Source: Achromobacter ruhlandii
Lineage (GTDB): Bacteria > Pseudomonadota > Gammaproteobacteria > Burkholderiales > Burkholderiaceae_B
Reading direction: 5' to 3'
Length of the DNA: 64,000 nt
NCBI RefSeq assembly: GCF_902859695.1
Contig: NZ_CADIJL010000001.1
Location: 463,212 to 527,211 of the forward strand
Position numbers and translations under genes: made by a program. Of this stretch, positions 8,126-16,515 are shown one piece after another (position 1 is the first letter of the stretch; every line of letters starts with the position of its first letter). The notes beneath the pieces are model-generated. The model did no database searches, was not told the DNA's origin, and was given only the letters and a program-made list of their open reading frames with translations.

Positions 8126-9049
8126 ATGGAGACCATGTATCTTACCCACCCGGCATGCCGCTTGCATGAAATGGGCAGTTGGCATCCGGAGAGCCCGCAG
8201 AGGCTGGATGCCATTTCCGACCAATTGCTCGCCAGCGGTTTGATGCCCTATCTGGATGACCGGCAGGCGCCGCAGGCGTCGCGCCATGACGTGCTGCGGG
8301 TGCACACTGTCCAGTATCTGGACAGTCTGCGCGAACATACCCCGGAACACGGGTATTACCCGATAGATCCCGACACCCTCATGAACCCCCACACCTACGA
8401 GGCCGCGCTGTACGCGGCCGGCGCGGGCGTGGCGGCCGTGGACGCGGTGATCGGCGGCGAGGCGCGCACGGCGTTTTGTGCGGTGCGTCCTCCCGGACAC
8501 CACGCCTGCCGTTCGCAGGCCATGGGCTTCTGCTTCCTGAACAACGTGGCCATCGCGGCCCGCCACGCCATGGACTTCCACGGCCTGTCGCGGGTGGCGA
8601 TCGTCGATTTCGACGTGCACCACGGCAACGGCACCGAGGACGTCTTCGCGGGCGATGAGCGGGTGCTGATGTGCAGCATTTTCCAGCATCCCTTCTTTCC
8701 CAACAGCGGCACCGAACATCCGGCGGCCAACATGGTCAACGTGCCTGTGGCCGCCTATACGGCGGGCGCTGCTGTCCGTGCCATCGTCACGGACACCTGG
8801 CTGCCGCGGCTGGAGGCGCACCGCCCGGAACTTATTCTGATTTCGGCCGGTTTCGATGCCCACCGCGAGGACGACATGGGTCAAATGGGGCTGGTGGAGG
8901 CCGACTATGCATGGATCACCGAGCAGCTCGTGGAGGTGGCGGAACGCCATTGCCAGGGGCGCATCGTCAGCACGCTCGAGGGCGGTTACAACCTGTCCGC
9001 CCTGGGTCGCAGCGTCGTGGCCCATATACGGGCGCTGGCGAAGCTGTAG
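8126..9049 (+). CDS. Histone deacetylase / acetylpolyamine amidohydrolase family protein
   Basis: About 307 residues from ATG 8126; ATG 8135 is equally possible, because family members typically begin x-x-YLTHPAC. Zinc-hydrolase motifs are intact: RPPGHHA with the tandem histidines, DFDVHHGNGTEDVF with the Asp and His zinc ligands, ISAGFDAHREDDMG with the second Asp, and ending LEGGYN. Bacterial members remove acetyl groups from polyamines, lysines or small amides in the cytoplasm. No clear ribosome site can be seen because the gene starts 10 bp from divergent mltB, so initiation may be weak or the promoter may lie inside mltB. Confidence 0.87.
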   Translation: METMYLTHPACRLHEMGSWHPESPQRLDAISDQLLASGLMPYLDDRQAPQASRHDVLRVHTVQYLDSLREHTPEHGYYPIDPDTLMNPHTYEAALYAAGAGVAAVDAVIGGEARTAFCAVRPPGHHACRSQAMGFCFLNNVAIAARHAMDFHGLSRVAIVDFDVHHGNGTEDVFAGDERVLMCSIFQHPFFPNSGTEHPAANMVNVPVAAYTAGAAVRAIVTDTWLPRLEAHRPELILISAGFDAHREDDMGQMGLVEADYAWITEQLVEVAERHCQGRIVSTLEGGYNLSALGRSVVAHIRALAKL

Positions 9050-9076
9050 AATCAGGAAAAAATTGTGCAATGCGAT

Positions 9077-9110
9077 CCCGGCGGGTCGTTGATCCGCCGG
9101 GAATTTATTT
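9077..9110 (+). terminator. Hairpin after the deacetylase gene, before etfB
   Basis: CCCGGCGG (9077-9084) pairs with CCGCCGGG (9094-9101), followed by AATTTATTT. The trailing T-rich stretch is imperfect, so it may be a terminator or a hairpin in the etfB leader. Confidence 0.55.
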
Positions 9111-9128
9111 CCATTTGGAGGCAGCGGG

Positions 9129-9878
9129 ATGAAGGTGTTGGTACCTGTCAAGCGCGTCGTTGACTACAACGTCAAGGTGCGCGTCAAGTCTGATCAGACC
9201 GGCGTGGATATCGCCAATGTGAAGATGTCGATGAACCCCTTTGACGAGATCGCCGTCGAGGAAGCCACCCGCCTGAAGGAAAAGGGCGCCGTGGCCGAAG
9301 TCGTGGCGGTTTCTTGCGGCGTTGCGCAATGCCAGGAAACCCTGCGCACCGCCATGGCCATCGGCGCCGACCGTGGCGTGCTGGTCCAGACCGACGCCGA
9401 ACTGCAACCGCTGGCCGTGGCCAAGCTGCTCAAGGCCCTCGTCGACAAGGAACAGCCGCAACTGGTGATCCTGGGCAAGCAGGCCATCGACGACGACGCC
9501 AACCAGACCGGCCAAATGCTGGCCGCGCTGCTGGACTGGCCGCAAGCCACGTTCGCCAGCAAGGTCGAGCTGGCCGATGGCAAGGCCACGGTCACGCGCG
9601 AAGTCGACGGCGGCCTGGAAACGCTGACGCTCAAGCTGCCGGCCATCATCACCACCGACCTGCGCCTGAACGAGCCGCGTTACGTCACGCTGCCGAACAT
9701 CATGAAGGCCAAGAAGAAGCAGCTGGACACCGTCACCCCGGAAGAACTGGGTGTCGATCCGGCGCCGCGCCTGAAGACGCTCAAGGTCAGCGAGCCGCCC
9801 GCCCGCAAGGCCGGCATCAAGGTGGCCGATGTCGCGGCCCTGGTGGACAAACTCAAGAACGAAGCGAAGGTGGTTTGA
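9129..9878 (+). CDS. etfB: Electron transfer flavoprotein, beta subunit
   Basis: 249 residues starting [20 protein letters not shown], the standard EtfB N-terminus, with the AMP-binding region and the ETF recognition loop typical of electron-donor binding. A strong ribosome site (GGAG) precedes it. With EtfA it forms the soluble FAD/AMP heterodimer that takes electrons from acyl-CoA and other dehydrogenases to ETF:quinone oxidoreductase. etfA follows after one base. The acyl-CoA dehydrogenase at 16.5 kb is a likely donor. Confidence 0.96.
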   Translation: MKVLVPVKRVVDYNVKVRVKSDQTGVDIANVKMSMNPFDEIAVEEATRLKEKGAVAEVVAVSCGVAQCQETLRTAMAIGADRGVLVQTDAELQPLAVAKLLKALVDKEQPQLVILGKQAIDDDANQTGQMLAALLDWPQATFASKVELADGKATVTREVDGGLETLTLKLPAIITTDLRLNEPRYVTLPNIMKAKKKQLDTVTPEELGVDPAPRLKTLKVSEPPARKAGIKVADVAALVDKLKNEAKVV

Positions 9879-9879
9879 G

Positions 9880-10809
9880 ATGACGACGCTGGTTATTGCC
9901 GAACACGATAACGCCCAGCTCAAGGGCGCAACCCTGAACGCCGTCGCCGCCGCCGCCAAGATCGGAGGCGACGTCCACGTGCTGGTCGCCGGCGCCAATG
10001 CCCGTGCCGTGGCCGACCAGGCCGCGCAGGCGGCTGGCGTGTCCAAGGTGCTGCTGGCCGACGCGCCGCAACTGGCCGACGGCCTGGCCGAGAACGTCGC
10101 CGCCCAGGTGCTGGCCGTGGCCTCCGGCTACAGCCACATCCTGTTCCCGGCCACCGCCTCGGGCAAGAACGTCGCCCCGCGCGTGGCCGCCAAGCTCGAC
10201 GTGGCCCAGATTTCCGACATCATCGGCGTGGAATCCGCCGATACCTTCCAGCGCCCGATCTACGCCGGCAACGCCATCGCCACCGTGCAGTCGGCCGACC
10301 CGGTCAAGGTCATCACCGTGCGCACCACCGGCTTTGACGCCGTGGCCGCGCAGGGCGGCTCGGCTGCCGTGGAAGACGTTGCCGCCGTGGCCGATTCCGG
10401 CCTGTCGAGCTTCGTCGGCCGCGAAGTCGCCAAGAGCGACCGTCCCGAACTGGCCGGCGCCCGCGTCGTCGTGTCCGGCGGCCGTGGCCTGGGCAGCGCC
10501 GAGAACTTCAAGATCCTGGATCCGCTGGCCGACAAGCTCGGCGCCGCCCTGGGCGCTTCGCGCGCCGCGGTCGACGCCGGCTATGCGCCCAACGACTGGC
10601 AGGTCGGGCAGACCGGCAAGATTGTTGCGCCGCAACTGTACGTGGCCGTCGGTATCTCGGGCGCCATCCAGCATCTGGCCGGCATGAAGGATTCCAAGGT
10701 CATCGTCGCCATCAACAAGGATCCCGAAGCGCCGATTTTCGGCGTGGCCGATTATGGCCTGGTGGGCGATCTGTTCCAGGTGGTTCCCGAACTGACCGGC
10801 GCGCTGTAA
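9880..10809 (+). CDS. etfA: Electron transfer flavoprotein, alpha subunit
   Basis: 309 residues from ATG 9880, one base after the etfB stop. The C-terminal FAD domain shows [16 protein letters not shown], later [19 protein letters not shown], and the end motif [14 protein letters not shown], all diagnostic for EtfA. It binds the FAD of the ETF heterodimer. A strong terminator follows 25 bp after the stop. Confidence 0.96.
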   Translation: MTTLVIAEHDNAQLKGATLNAVAAAAKIGGDVHVLVAGANARAVADQAAQAAGVSKVLLADAPQLADGLAENVAAQVLAVASGYSHILFPATASGKNVAPRVAAKLDVAQISDIIGVESADTFQRPIYAGNAIATVQSADPVKVITVRTTGFDAVAAQGGSAAVEDVAAVADSGLSSFVGREVAKSDRPELAGARVVVSGGRGLGSAENFKILDPLADKLGAALGASRAAVDAGYAPNDWQVGQTGKIVAPQLYVAVGISGAIQHLAGMKDSKVIVAINKDPEAPIFGVADYGLVGDLFQVVPELTGAL

Positions 10810-10834
10810 GCCGACGCGCCCCGGCGTTAATGCC

Positions 10835-10872
10835 AAAAGCCCGCGGACATTATGTGTCCGCGGGCTTTTTTA
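10835..10872 (+). terminator. Rho-independent terminator of etfBA
   Basis: A 15-bp perfect stem: AAAAGCCCGCGGACA (10835-10849) with its complement at 10855-10869, a five-base loop, then T residues. This separates etfBA from the aspartate module downstream. Confidence 0.95.
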
Positions 10873-11008
10873 TTGCACCTGACAAACGAAACTATTTGAT
10901 ATTTGTAGTGGGAATTTTTTGATCTTTGGAAAGATTCTGATAATGTATGCCGCGCGCAGCTAGGATTCGCGCAAGTGCTTGGCCGGTACATAACGAAGGA
11001 GATTCGGG

Positions 11009-12700
11009 ATGGAATGGTTATTTGACACTCTGCGGAAATACCCTGAACTGGCCATATTCCTTACCCTCGGGCTGGGGTATTGGATAGGCGCCAAGAAGAT
11101 ATTCGGATTCAACCTGGGGGCGGTGACCGGCACCTTGCTGGTCGGTGTGCTGGTCGGCCAGCTCAATATCACGATCGCCCCGATCGTCAAACAGGTTTTC
11201 TTCCTGCTGTTCCTGTTCGGCCTGGGCTATGGCGTCGGGCCGCAATTCTTCCGCGGCATGAAAAGCGATGGCCTGCCGCAAGTCATTTTCGCCGTGATCA
11301 TCTGCGTCATCTGCCTGCTGGTGACCTGGGGCACTGCCGTGGGCTTCGGCTTCGATGCCGGCACCGGCGCGGGGCTGCTGTCCGGCGCGCAGACCATTTC
11401 GGCGGTGATGGGGGTGGCGACCGATACCATCAACGGCCTGGGCATCGACGCGGCCACCAAGAAGAAATGGATCGACAGCATCCCGGTGGCGTACGCGGTC
11501 TGCTACATCTTCGGCACGGTGGGCAGCGCCTGGCTGCTGGCCTCGCTTGGCCCCAAGCTGATGCGCGTGGACATCGTCAAGGAGTGCAAGGAGTACGAAG
11601 CCAAGATGTCCGGCGGGGCGGATTCGATGGAGCTGTCGGGCTATCGCAAGTTCATTTCCCGCGCCTACAGGCTGGACCATCCCGAATTCGTCGGCAAGAC
11701 AGTGGGCGAGATTGAATCGCGCTTCGTCGAAGCGCGCGTATTCATCGAACGCATCCGCCGCGGCGACCAGATCCTCGACGCCGATTCCACCACCGTGCTG
11801 CAGGCCGGCGACGTGCTGGGCGTGGCCGGCAGGCATGACGCGCTGGTGCTGCAGGCGGCCGGGATCATCGGTACCGAGGTCGAGGACCGTGACCTGATCA
11901 ACCTGCCCGCCGAGATTGTCGAGGTGGTGCTCACCAACAAGAACCTGGCCGGCAAGACCGTCAAGGAAATATCCGAAATGGAACAGGTGCGCGAGCTGGG
12001 TCGCGGCGTGTTCCTGCGCAAAGTGGTGCGCGGCGGTCACGAAATGCCGGTCAACTGGGGCCTGAAGCTCGACCGGGGCGATCGCCTGTTCATCCTCGGC
12101 GCCAAGCGCGACGTCGAACGGGTGGTGAGCAAGCTGGGCTACGTGGACCGCGCCACCGAGCAGACCGACATGGTGTTCGTGGGCTTCGGCATCCTGCTGG
12201 GCGGCCTGTTCGGTACGCTGGTGCTGACGGTCGGCGGCATTCCCATCACGCTGTCGACCTCGGGCGGCTCGCTGATCGCCGGCCTGATCTTCGGCTATCT
12301 GCGGTCGGTGCATCCCACCTTCGGGCGAGTGCCGGAACCGGTGCATTGGTTCCTGACCTCGGTCGGCCTGACGGCCTTCGTGGCGGTAGTGGGCATCAGT
12401 TCCGGGCCGGGCTTCGTGCAGGGCTTCCAGCAGCTCGGCGCCAAGCTGTTCATCGCCGGCATCATCGCCACCAGCGTACCCATGATCCTGGGGGTGTACA
12501 TCGCGCGCTACGTCTTCAAGTTCCACCCGGGCATCGTGCTGGGCGTGTGCGCAGGGGCCCGCACCACCACGGCCGCCATCGGCCAGATCACCGAGACCGC
12601 GAAGAGCCAGGTGCCCGCCCTGGGCTATACCGTGCCCTACGCCATCGGCAATACCCTGCTCATCATCTGGGGCATTGTCATCGTCATGCTCATGACCTAG
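11009..12700 (+). CDS. aspT: AspT/YidE/YbjL-family aspartate:alanine exchanger, first copy
   Basis: 563 residues. Two hydrophobic halves of about five helices each flank a soluble centre with two TrkA-C (RCK_C) modules (around residues 210-380). The N-terminal half shows the duplicated family repeat FLTLGLGYWIGAKKIFGFNLGAVTGTL and the G-x-Q-F-F motif. In Tetragenococcus, AspT swaps aspartate for alanine and, with AspD, generates proton-motive force. It lies 98 bp before aspD and about 200 bp after the etfA terminator; an AT-rich stretch with GATAAT (10939-10944) may be its promoter -10. A second AspT paralogue follows aspD. Confidence 0.87.
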   Translation: MEWLFDTLRKYPELAIFLTLGLGYWIGAKKIFGFNLGAVTGTLLVGVLVGQLNITIAPIVKQVFFLLFLFGLGYGVGPQFFRGMKSDGLPQVIFAVIICVICLLVTWGTAVGFGFDAGTGAGLLSGAQTISAVMGVATDTINGLGIDAATKKKWIDSIPVAYAVCYIFGTVGSAWLLASLGPKLMRVDIVKECKEYEAKMSGGADSMELSGYRKFISRAYRLDHPEFVGKTVGEIESRFVEARVFIERIRRGDQILDADSTTVLQAGDVLGVAGRHDALVLQAAGIIGTEVEDRDLINLPAEIVEVVLTNKNLAGKTVKEISEMEQVRELGRGVFLRKVVRGGHEMPVNWGLKLDRGDRLFILGAKRDVERVVSKLGYVDRATEQTDMVFVGFGILLGGLFGTLVLTVGGIPITLSTSGGSLIAGLIFGYLRSVHPTFGRVPEPVHWFLTSVGLTAFVAVVGISSGPGFVQGFQQLGAKLFIAGIIATSVPMILGVYIARYVFKFHPGIVLGVCAGARTTTAAIGQITETAKSQVPALGYTVPYAIGNTLLIIWGIVIVMLMT

Positions 12701-12798
12701 CGGGATTCCCGCCCGCGCGCATGCGGGCGGGCCTGCGGATTCCGGGAGCCGCGCCCCCGGGCAAGCGCCTGTCAATCGCAAACCAGGAGTACTGAATA

Positions 12799-14613
12799 AT
12801 GGCTTCCACCGCGCCTCTCACCGTCAGCCTGGCTTCGGCCCTCAAGACCACCCGTTCGCGCCAGCGCGACCTGGAGCAACTGTCGCCCTTCGAATTGAAG
12901 GACTACCTGATCACGTTGGCCAAGGAAAGCCAGCAGACCGCCGTGCTGACCATGCTGAACGCCGGGCGTGGCAATCCGAACTGGATCGCCACCGAGCCGC
13001 GCGACGCTTTCTTTCTGCTGGGCCAGTTCGCGATGAAGGAAGCGCGCCGGGTGCGCGACGACGTCATCCTGGCGGGCATGCCGCCCAAGAAGGGCTGCGC
13101 CGACCGCCTGCGCAAGTTCCTGTCCAAGAACAAGGGCGCGGCGGGAGCGGACTTCCTGGCCGGCGTCCTGGAGTATGGCGTGAAGGTCAAGAACTTCGTG
13201 CCGGATGAGTGGATCCACGAGCTGACCGACGGCATCATCGGCGATAACTATCCGGTGCCGCCGCGCGCACTGGTGCACCTTGAACAGATCCTGCACGATT
13301 ACCTGATCAAGGAAATGTGCGATGGCCGTCCGCCCAAGGGCAAGTTCGACCTGTTCCCGGTCGAAGGCGGCACGGCGGCCATGTGCTACATCTTCGATTC
13401 GCTGATGCAGAACGGCCTGCTCAAGCAGGGCGACACCATTGCGCTGTTCCTGCCGACCTTCACGCCGTATATCGAGATCGCGCATCTGGAGCGCTTCCAG
13501 TTCAAGATTGTCGCCATCAATGCCAGCAGCGTGCGCGCTGATGGCACCCACGACTGGCACTATCCCGCCTCGGAAATCGCCAAGCTGGAGAACCCCAAGA
13601 TCAAGCTGGCGGTGACCGTCAATCCCAGCAATCCGCCGTCGGTGGCTTTCAGCCCGGTAGAGATGAAACAGATCGTGGGGTTGATCCGCAAGAATCCGGA
13701 CCTGGTGCTGGTGACGGACGATGTGTATGGCACCTTCGTGCCCAACTTCCGTTCGCTGATGGCCGAGGTGCCGCACAACACTATCTGCGTATATTCGTTC
13801 TCGAAGAACTTCGGTTGCACCGGCTGGCGCCTGGGCGTGATCGCGACCCACGAGAAGAACACCATGGACCGCCGCATCGCCGAATTGCCGGCATCCTGGA
13901 AAAACCGGCTGAACAAGCGCTACGGCGCCATGACCATGGAGCCCGAGAAGCTCAAGTTCATCGACCGGCTGGTGGCCGACAGCCGCAATGTGGCGTTGAA
14001 CCACACCGCCGGCTTGTCGTTGCCGCAGCAGGTGCAGATGGGCTTTTTCGCGCTATCTCATCTGCTGGACCTGAAGGACGCGTACAAACACCTGACCATG
14101 CAGATCGTGCGCGCCCGCCGCGATGCGTTGTGGCGTGGCCTGGGGGCGCCGTTGCCGCCGGAAGATCCGATGCGTGGCTGGTACTACGTCGAACTGGACT
14201 TCATGGTGTGGGCCAAGAATACCTATGGCGACGCGTTCTGCAAGTACATGGCGTCGAACTACGAGCCGGTCGACTTCCTGTTCCGCCTGGCCGAGAAATC
14301 CGGCGTGGTGCTCATGGATGGCGGCGGCTTCGGCGGCCCGCCGTGGTCGATCCGCATTTCCCTGGCCAACCTGGATGATGGCGACTATTCCAAGATCGGC
14401 AAGCATATGGTCGAGGCCGCCACGGAATACGTCGAGGCCTGGAAGGCCGGCCAACTGGTGCGTTCGGGTCCGACCGCCGGCAAGGGCCAGAAGGTCAAGC
14501 CCGCCGCCGCCAAGCGCAAGGCCGCCGGCAAGCAAGCCGCCAAGAAGGCGGTGAAGCAGGCGGTCAAGCAGGCCGCCAAGGCCGAGCGCTCGGCCACCAA
14601 AGGGGCGAAGTAG
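12799..14613 (+). CDS. aspD: Bifunctional aspartate aminotransferase / aspartate 4-decarboxylase
   Basis: 604 residues. A fold-type I PLP enzyme that converts aspartate to alanine and CO2 and also transaminates. The PLP lysine is Lys336 in YSFSKNFGCTGWRLG; the upstream Asp is in LVTDDVYGTFVPN. Family members are about 530-545 residues long; the extra length is a C-terminal tail (residues 555-604) with 13 Lys and 15 Ala in 50 residues and no aromatics, resembling bacterial histone H1-like tails. The start follows AGGAG at 12785-12789. Flanked on both sides by AspT genes, it supplies the decarboxylation half of a proton-consuming aspartate/alanine cycle. Confidence 0.93.
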   Translation: MASTAPLTVSLASALKTTRSRQRDLEQLSPFELKDYLITLAKESQQTAVLTMLNAGRGNPNWIATEPRDAFFLLGQFAMKEARRVRDDVILAGMPPKKGCADRLRKFLSKNKGAAGADFLAGVLEYGVKVKNFVPDEWIHELTDGIIGDNYPVPPRALVHLEQILHDYLIKEMCDGRPPKGKFDLFPVEGGTAAMCYIFDSLMQNGLLKQGDTIALFLPTFTPYIEIAHLERFQFKIVAINASSVRADGTHDWHYPASEIAKLENPKIKLAVTVNPSNPPSVAFSPVEMKQIVGLIRKNPDLVLVTDDVYGTFVPNFRSLMAEVPHNTICVYSFSKNFGCTGWRLGVIATHEKNTMDRRIAELPASWKNRLNKRYGAMTMEPEKLKFIDRLVADSRNVALNHTAGLSLPQQVQMGFFALSHLLDLKDAYKHLTMQIVRARRDALWRGLGAPLPPEDPMRGWYYVELDFMVWAKNTYGDAFCKYMASNYEPVDFLFRLAEKSGVVLMDGGGFGGPPWSIRISLANLDDGDYSKIGKHMVEAATEYVEAWKAGQLVRSGPTAGKGQKVKPAAAKRKAAGKQAAKKAVKQAVKQAAKAERSATKGAK

Positions 14614-14650
14614 CCGCCATCGTCCGCCAGATCCAGGGTGACATGACCTC

Positions 14651-16354
14651 ATGACGTGCTCAGTCGGGTTTTTCAATAACGTTCCCATCGCGGTGCTGTT
14701 TCTGACGGTGGGGTTGGGATACCTGATCGGCAAGCTCAAGGTCGGGCCGATCCAGCTCGGGGGCGTGTGCGGCACGCTCATCGTCGCCCTGCTGATTGGC
14801 CAGACCGGCTGCCAGATGCGCGGCGACCTGAAGGAGGTCGCGTTCGCCCTGTTCATCTTCGCCATGGGCTATTCCGGCGGGCCGCAGTTCTTCGCCAACC
14901 TGAACCGCTCCAGCCTGCGCTACATCGTGCTGCCGGTCATCGAGGCGCTGCTGGTGCTGACCGTCGTGCTGCTGGCGGTGCCGCTGTTCGGGCTTGACGC
15001 GGGCACGGCGGCGGGGCTGGCGGCGGGGGCGGCAACCGAGTCGGCCGTGGTCGGGACCGCGGCGGAGGCGCTCAAGCACCTGGGTCTGCCCGACGCCGAC
15101 GTGCAGCGCATGGAGGCCAATATCGCCACCGCCTACACGCTGACTTATCTGGTGGGCCTGATCAGCATCGTGTTCTTCACCAGCCAGGTGGCGCCAGCCC
15201 TGTTGCGCATCAACCTGCGCGAAGCCTCGAAAGCGCTTGAGGAAAAACTGGGCGGGGGACCGGGCGAGCCCGACGAGAACCTGCTTCCGACCCTGCCGCG
15301 GCTGGTGGGCCGCTCGCACGTGGTCAAGGACGCGGACGGCAGGACGGTGGGGGAGGTCGAAGCCGAATTGGGCGGACGCACCGCCATCAGCCGCATCCTG
15401 CGCAATGGCGAGGCGATCGCGCCCACGCCTGAGGACCGCCTGGCCACCGGCGACATCGTCGTCGTGCTGGGCCTGCGCCGCTTCGCGTTGCGGGCCGGCT
15501 CGGTCGTCGGGCCGGAGATCCAGTTGCCGGAGGCGCATGCCGATGACCTGCAGTTGGCCGAGCTGCAGGTCATCGTCAACAGGAAGACGGCCAATGGCCG
15601 CACCCTGGGCGAATTGGCCAAGGGGCCGCGCGCGCAGCGGGCGCGGGGCGTGTTCCTGCAGTCGATCCAGCGGTCCGGTCACATGCTGCCGCTCACGCCT
15701 GCCACCGTGGTGCAGTATGGCGACCTGGTGACGCTGGTGGGCGCCGAGCCCGAGTTGTCGCAGGCCGGCGCAGGGCTGGGCAACGAACTGCGGCGCAGCG
15801 GCGTGACCGACCTGGTGTTCCTGGCCTTCGGCATTCTCGCGGGCTTGATGATCGGCGCGCTGGGGGCACGCCTCTGGGGCATTCCGGTGTCGCTGGGCAG
15901 CGGTGGCGGCGCCCTGGTCAGTGGCCTGGTGTGCGGCTGGATCAACGCCAAGCGGCCCGCATTGGGGCACATGCCGGACCAGGCGGGGCAATTGCTCAAA
16001 GATCTGGGGCTGGCGGTGTTCGTCGCCTGCGTCGGCCTGTCGGCCGGGCCGGAGGCGGTGGCGCTGATCCGCGAGCACGGCGCGGTGCTGCCGCTGATCG
16101 GCCTGCTGGTATCGCTCGGGCCGGCCTGCCTGTCGCTGTGGGTCGGGCACAAGCTGCTCAAGATAGAGGGGCCGCTGCTGGTCGGCGCCATCGCGGGCCA
16201 GCACGTCAGCACGCCGGCGATCAGCGCCATCCTGGGCGCCAGCGGCAGCGCGGTGCCGCTGCTGGGCTACACCGTGACCTACGCCATCGCCAATGTGCTG
16301 TTGCCGGTGCTGGGACCGATCATTGTGTCGCTGGCGCATCACCTCGGTGGATGA
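14651..16354 (+). CDS. aspT: AspT-family aspartate:alanine exchanger, second copy
   Basis: 567 residues with the same layout as the first AspT: N-terminal helices (VLFLTVGLGYLIGKLKVGPI), central TrkA-C domains (about residues 205-375), C-terminal helices ending in TVTYAIANVLLPVLGPIIV. It starts 37 bp after aspD, so it is co-transcribed. It is clearly a paralogue and not a repeat of the first copy: many aligned positions differ, including a Cys-rich start MTCSVGF and GQTGCQ. Whether the two copies work separately or as a hetero-oligomer cannot be seen. Confidence 0.87.
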   Translation: MTCSVGFFNNVPIAVLFLTVGLGYLIGKLKVGPIQLGGVCGTLIVALLIGQTGCQMRGDLKEVAFALFIFAMGYSGGPQFFANLNRSSLRYIVLPVIEALLVLTVVLLAVPLFGLDAGTAAGLAAGAATESAVVGTAAEALKHLGLPDADVQRMEANIATAYTLTYLVGLISIVFFTSQVAPALLRINLREASKALEEKLGGGPGEPDENLLPTLPRLVGRSHVVKDADGRTVGEVEAELGGRTAISRILRNGEAIAPTPEDRLATGDIVVVLGLRRFALRAGSVVGPEIQLPEAHADDLQLAELQVIVNRKTANGRTLGELAKGPRAQRARGVFLQSIQRSGHMLPLTPATVVQYGDLVTLVGAEPELSQAGAGLGNELRRSGVTDLVFLAFGILAGLMIGALGARLWGIPVSLGSGGGALVSGLVCGWINAKRPALGHMPDQAGQLLKDLGLAVFVACVGLSAGPEAVALIREHGAVLPLIGLLVSLGPACLSLWVGHKLLKIEGPLLVGAIAGQHVSTPAISAILGASGSAVPLLGYTVTYAIANVLLPVLGPIIVSLAHHLGG

Positions 16355-16515
16355 GGCCGGCAGCGCGCGTTGCCCCATGAGGCGGAGCCAGGGTTTAACA
16401 TAGGCTAGGGAAACTACCGAGACCGCCATCGACCGCGCCATGCGTGTCGCCCAAGGCGGCATCCCATCGCACCCCGCCGCCCCCGCCGTCACGGGCGCAG
16501 GCTCATGGAGACAAG

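Noticed and set aside
14660..16492. 610-codon minus-strand open frame opposite the second aspT
   Set aside because: Its composition (His/Arg/Gln-rich) and lack of motifs mark it as a shadow of the membrane-protein gene.
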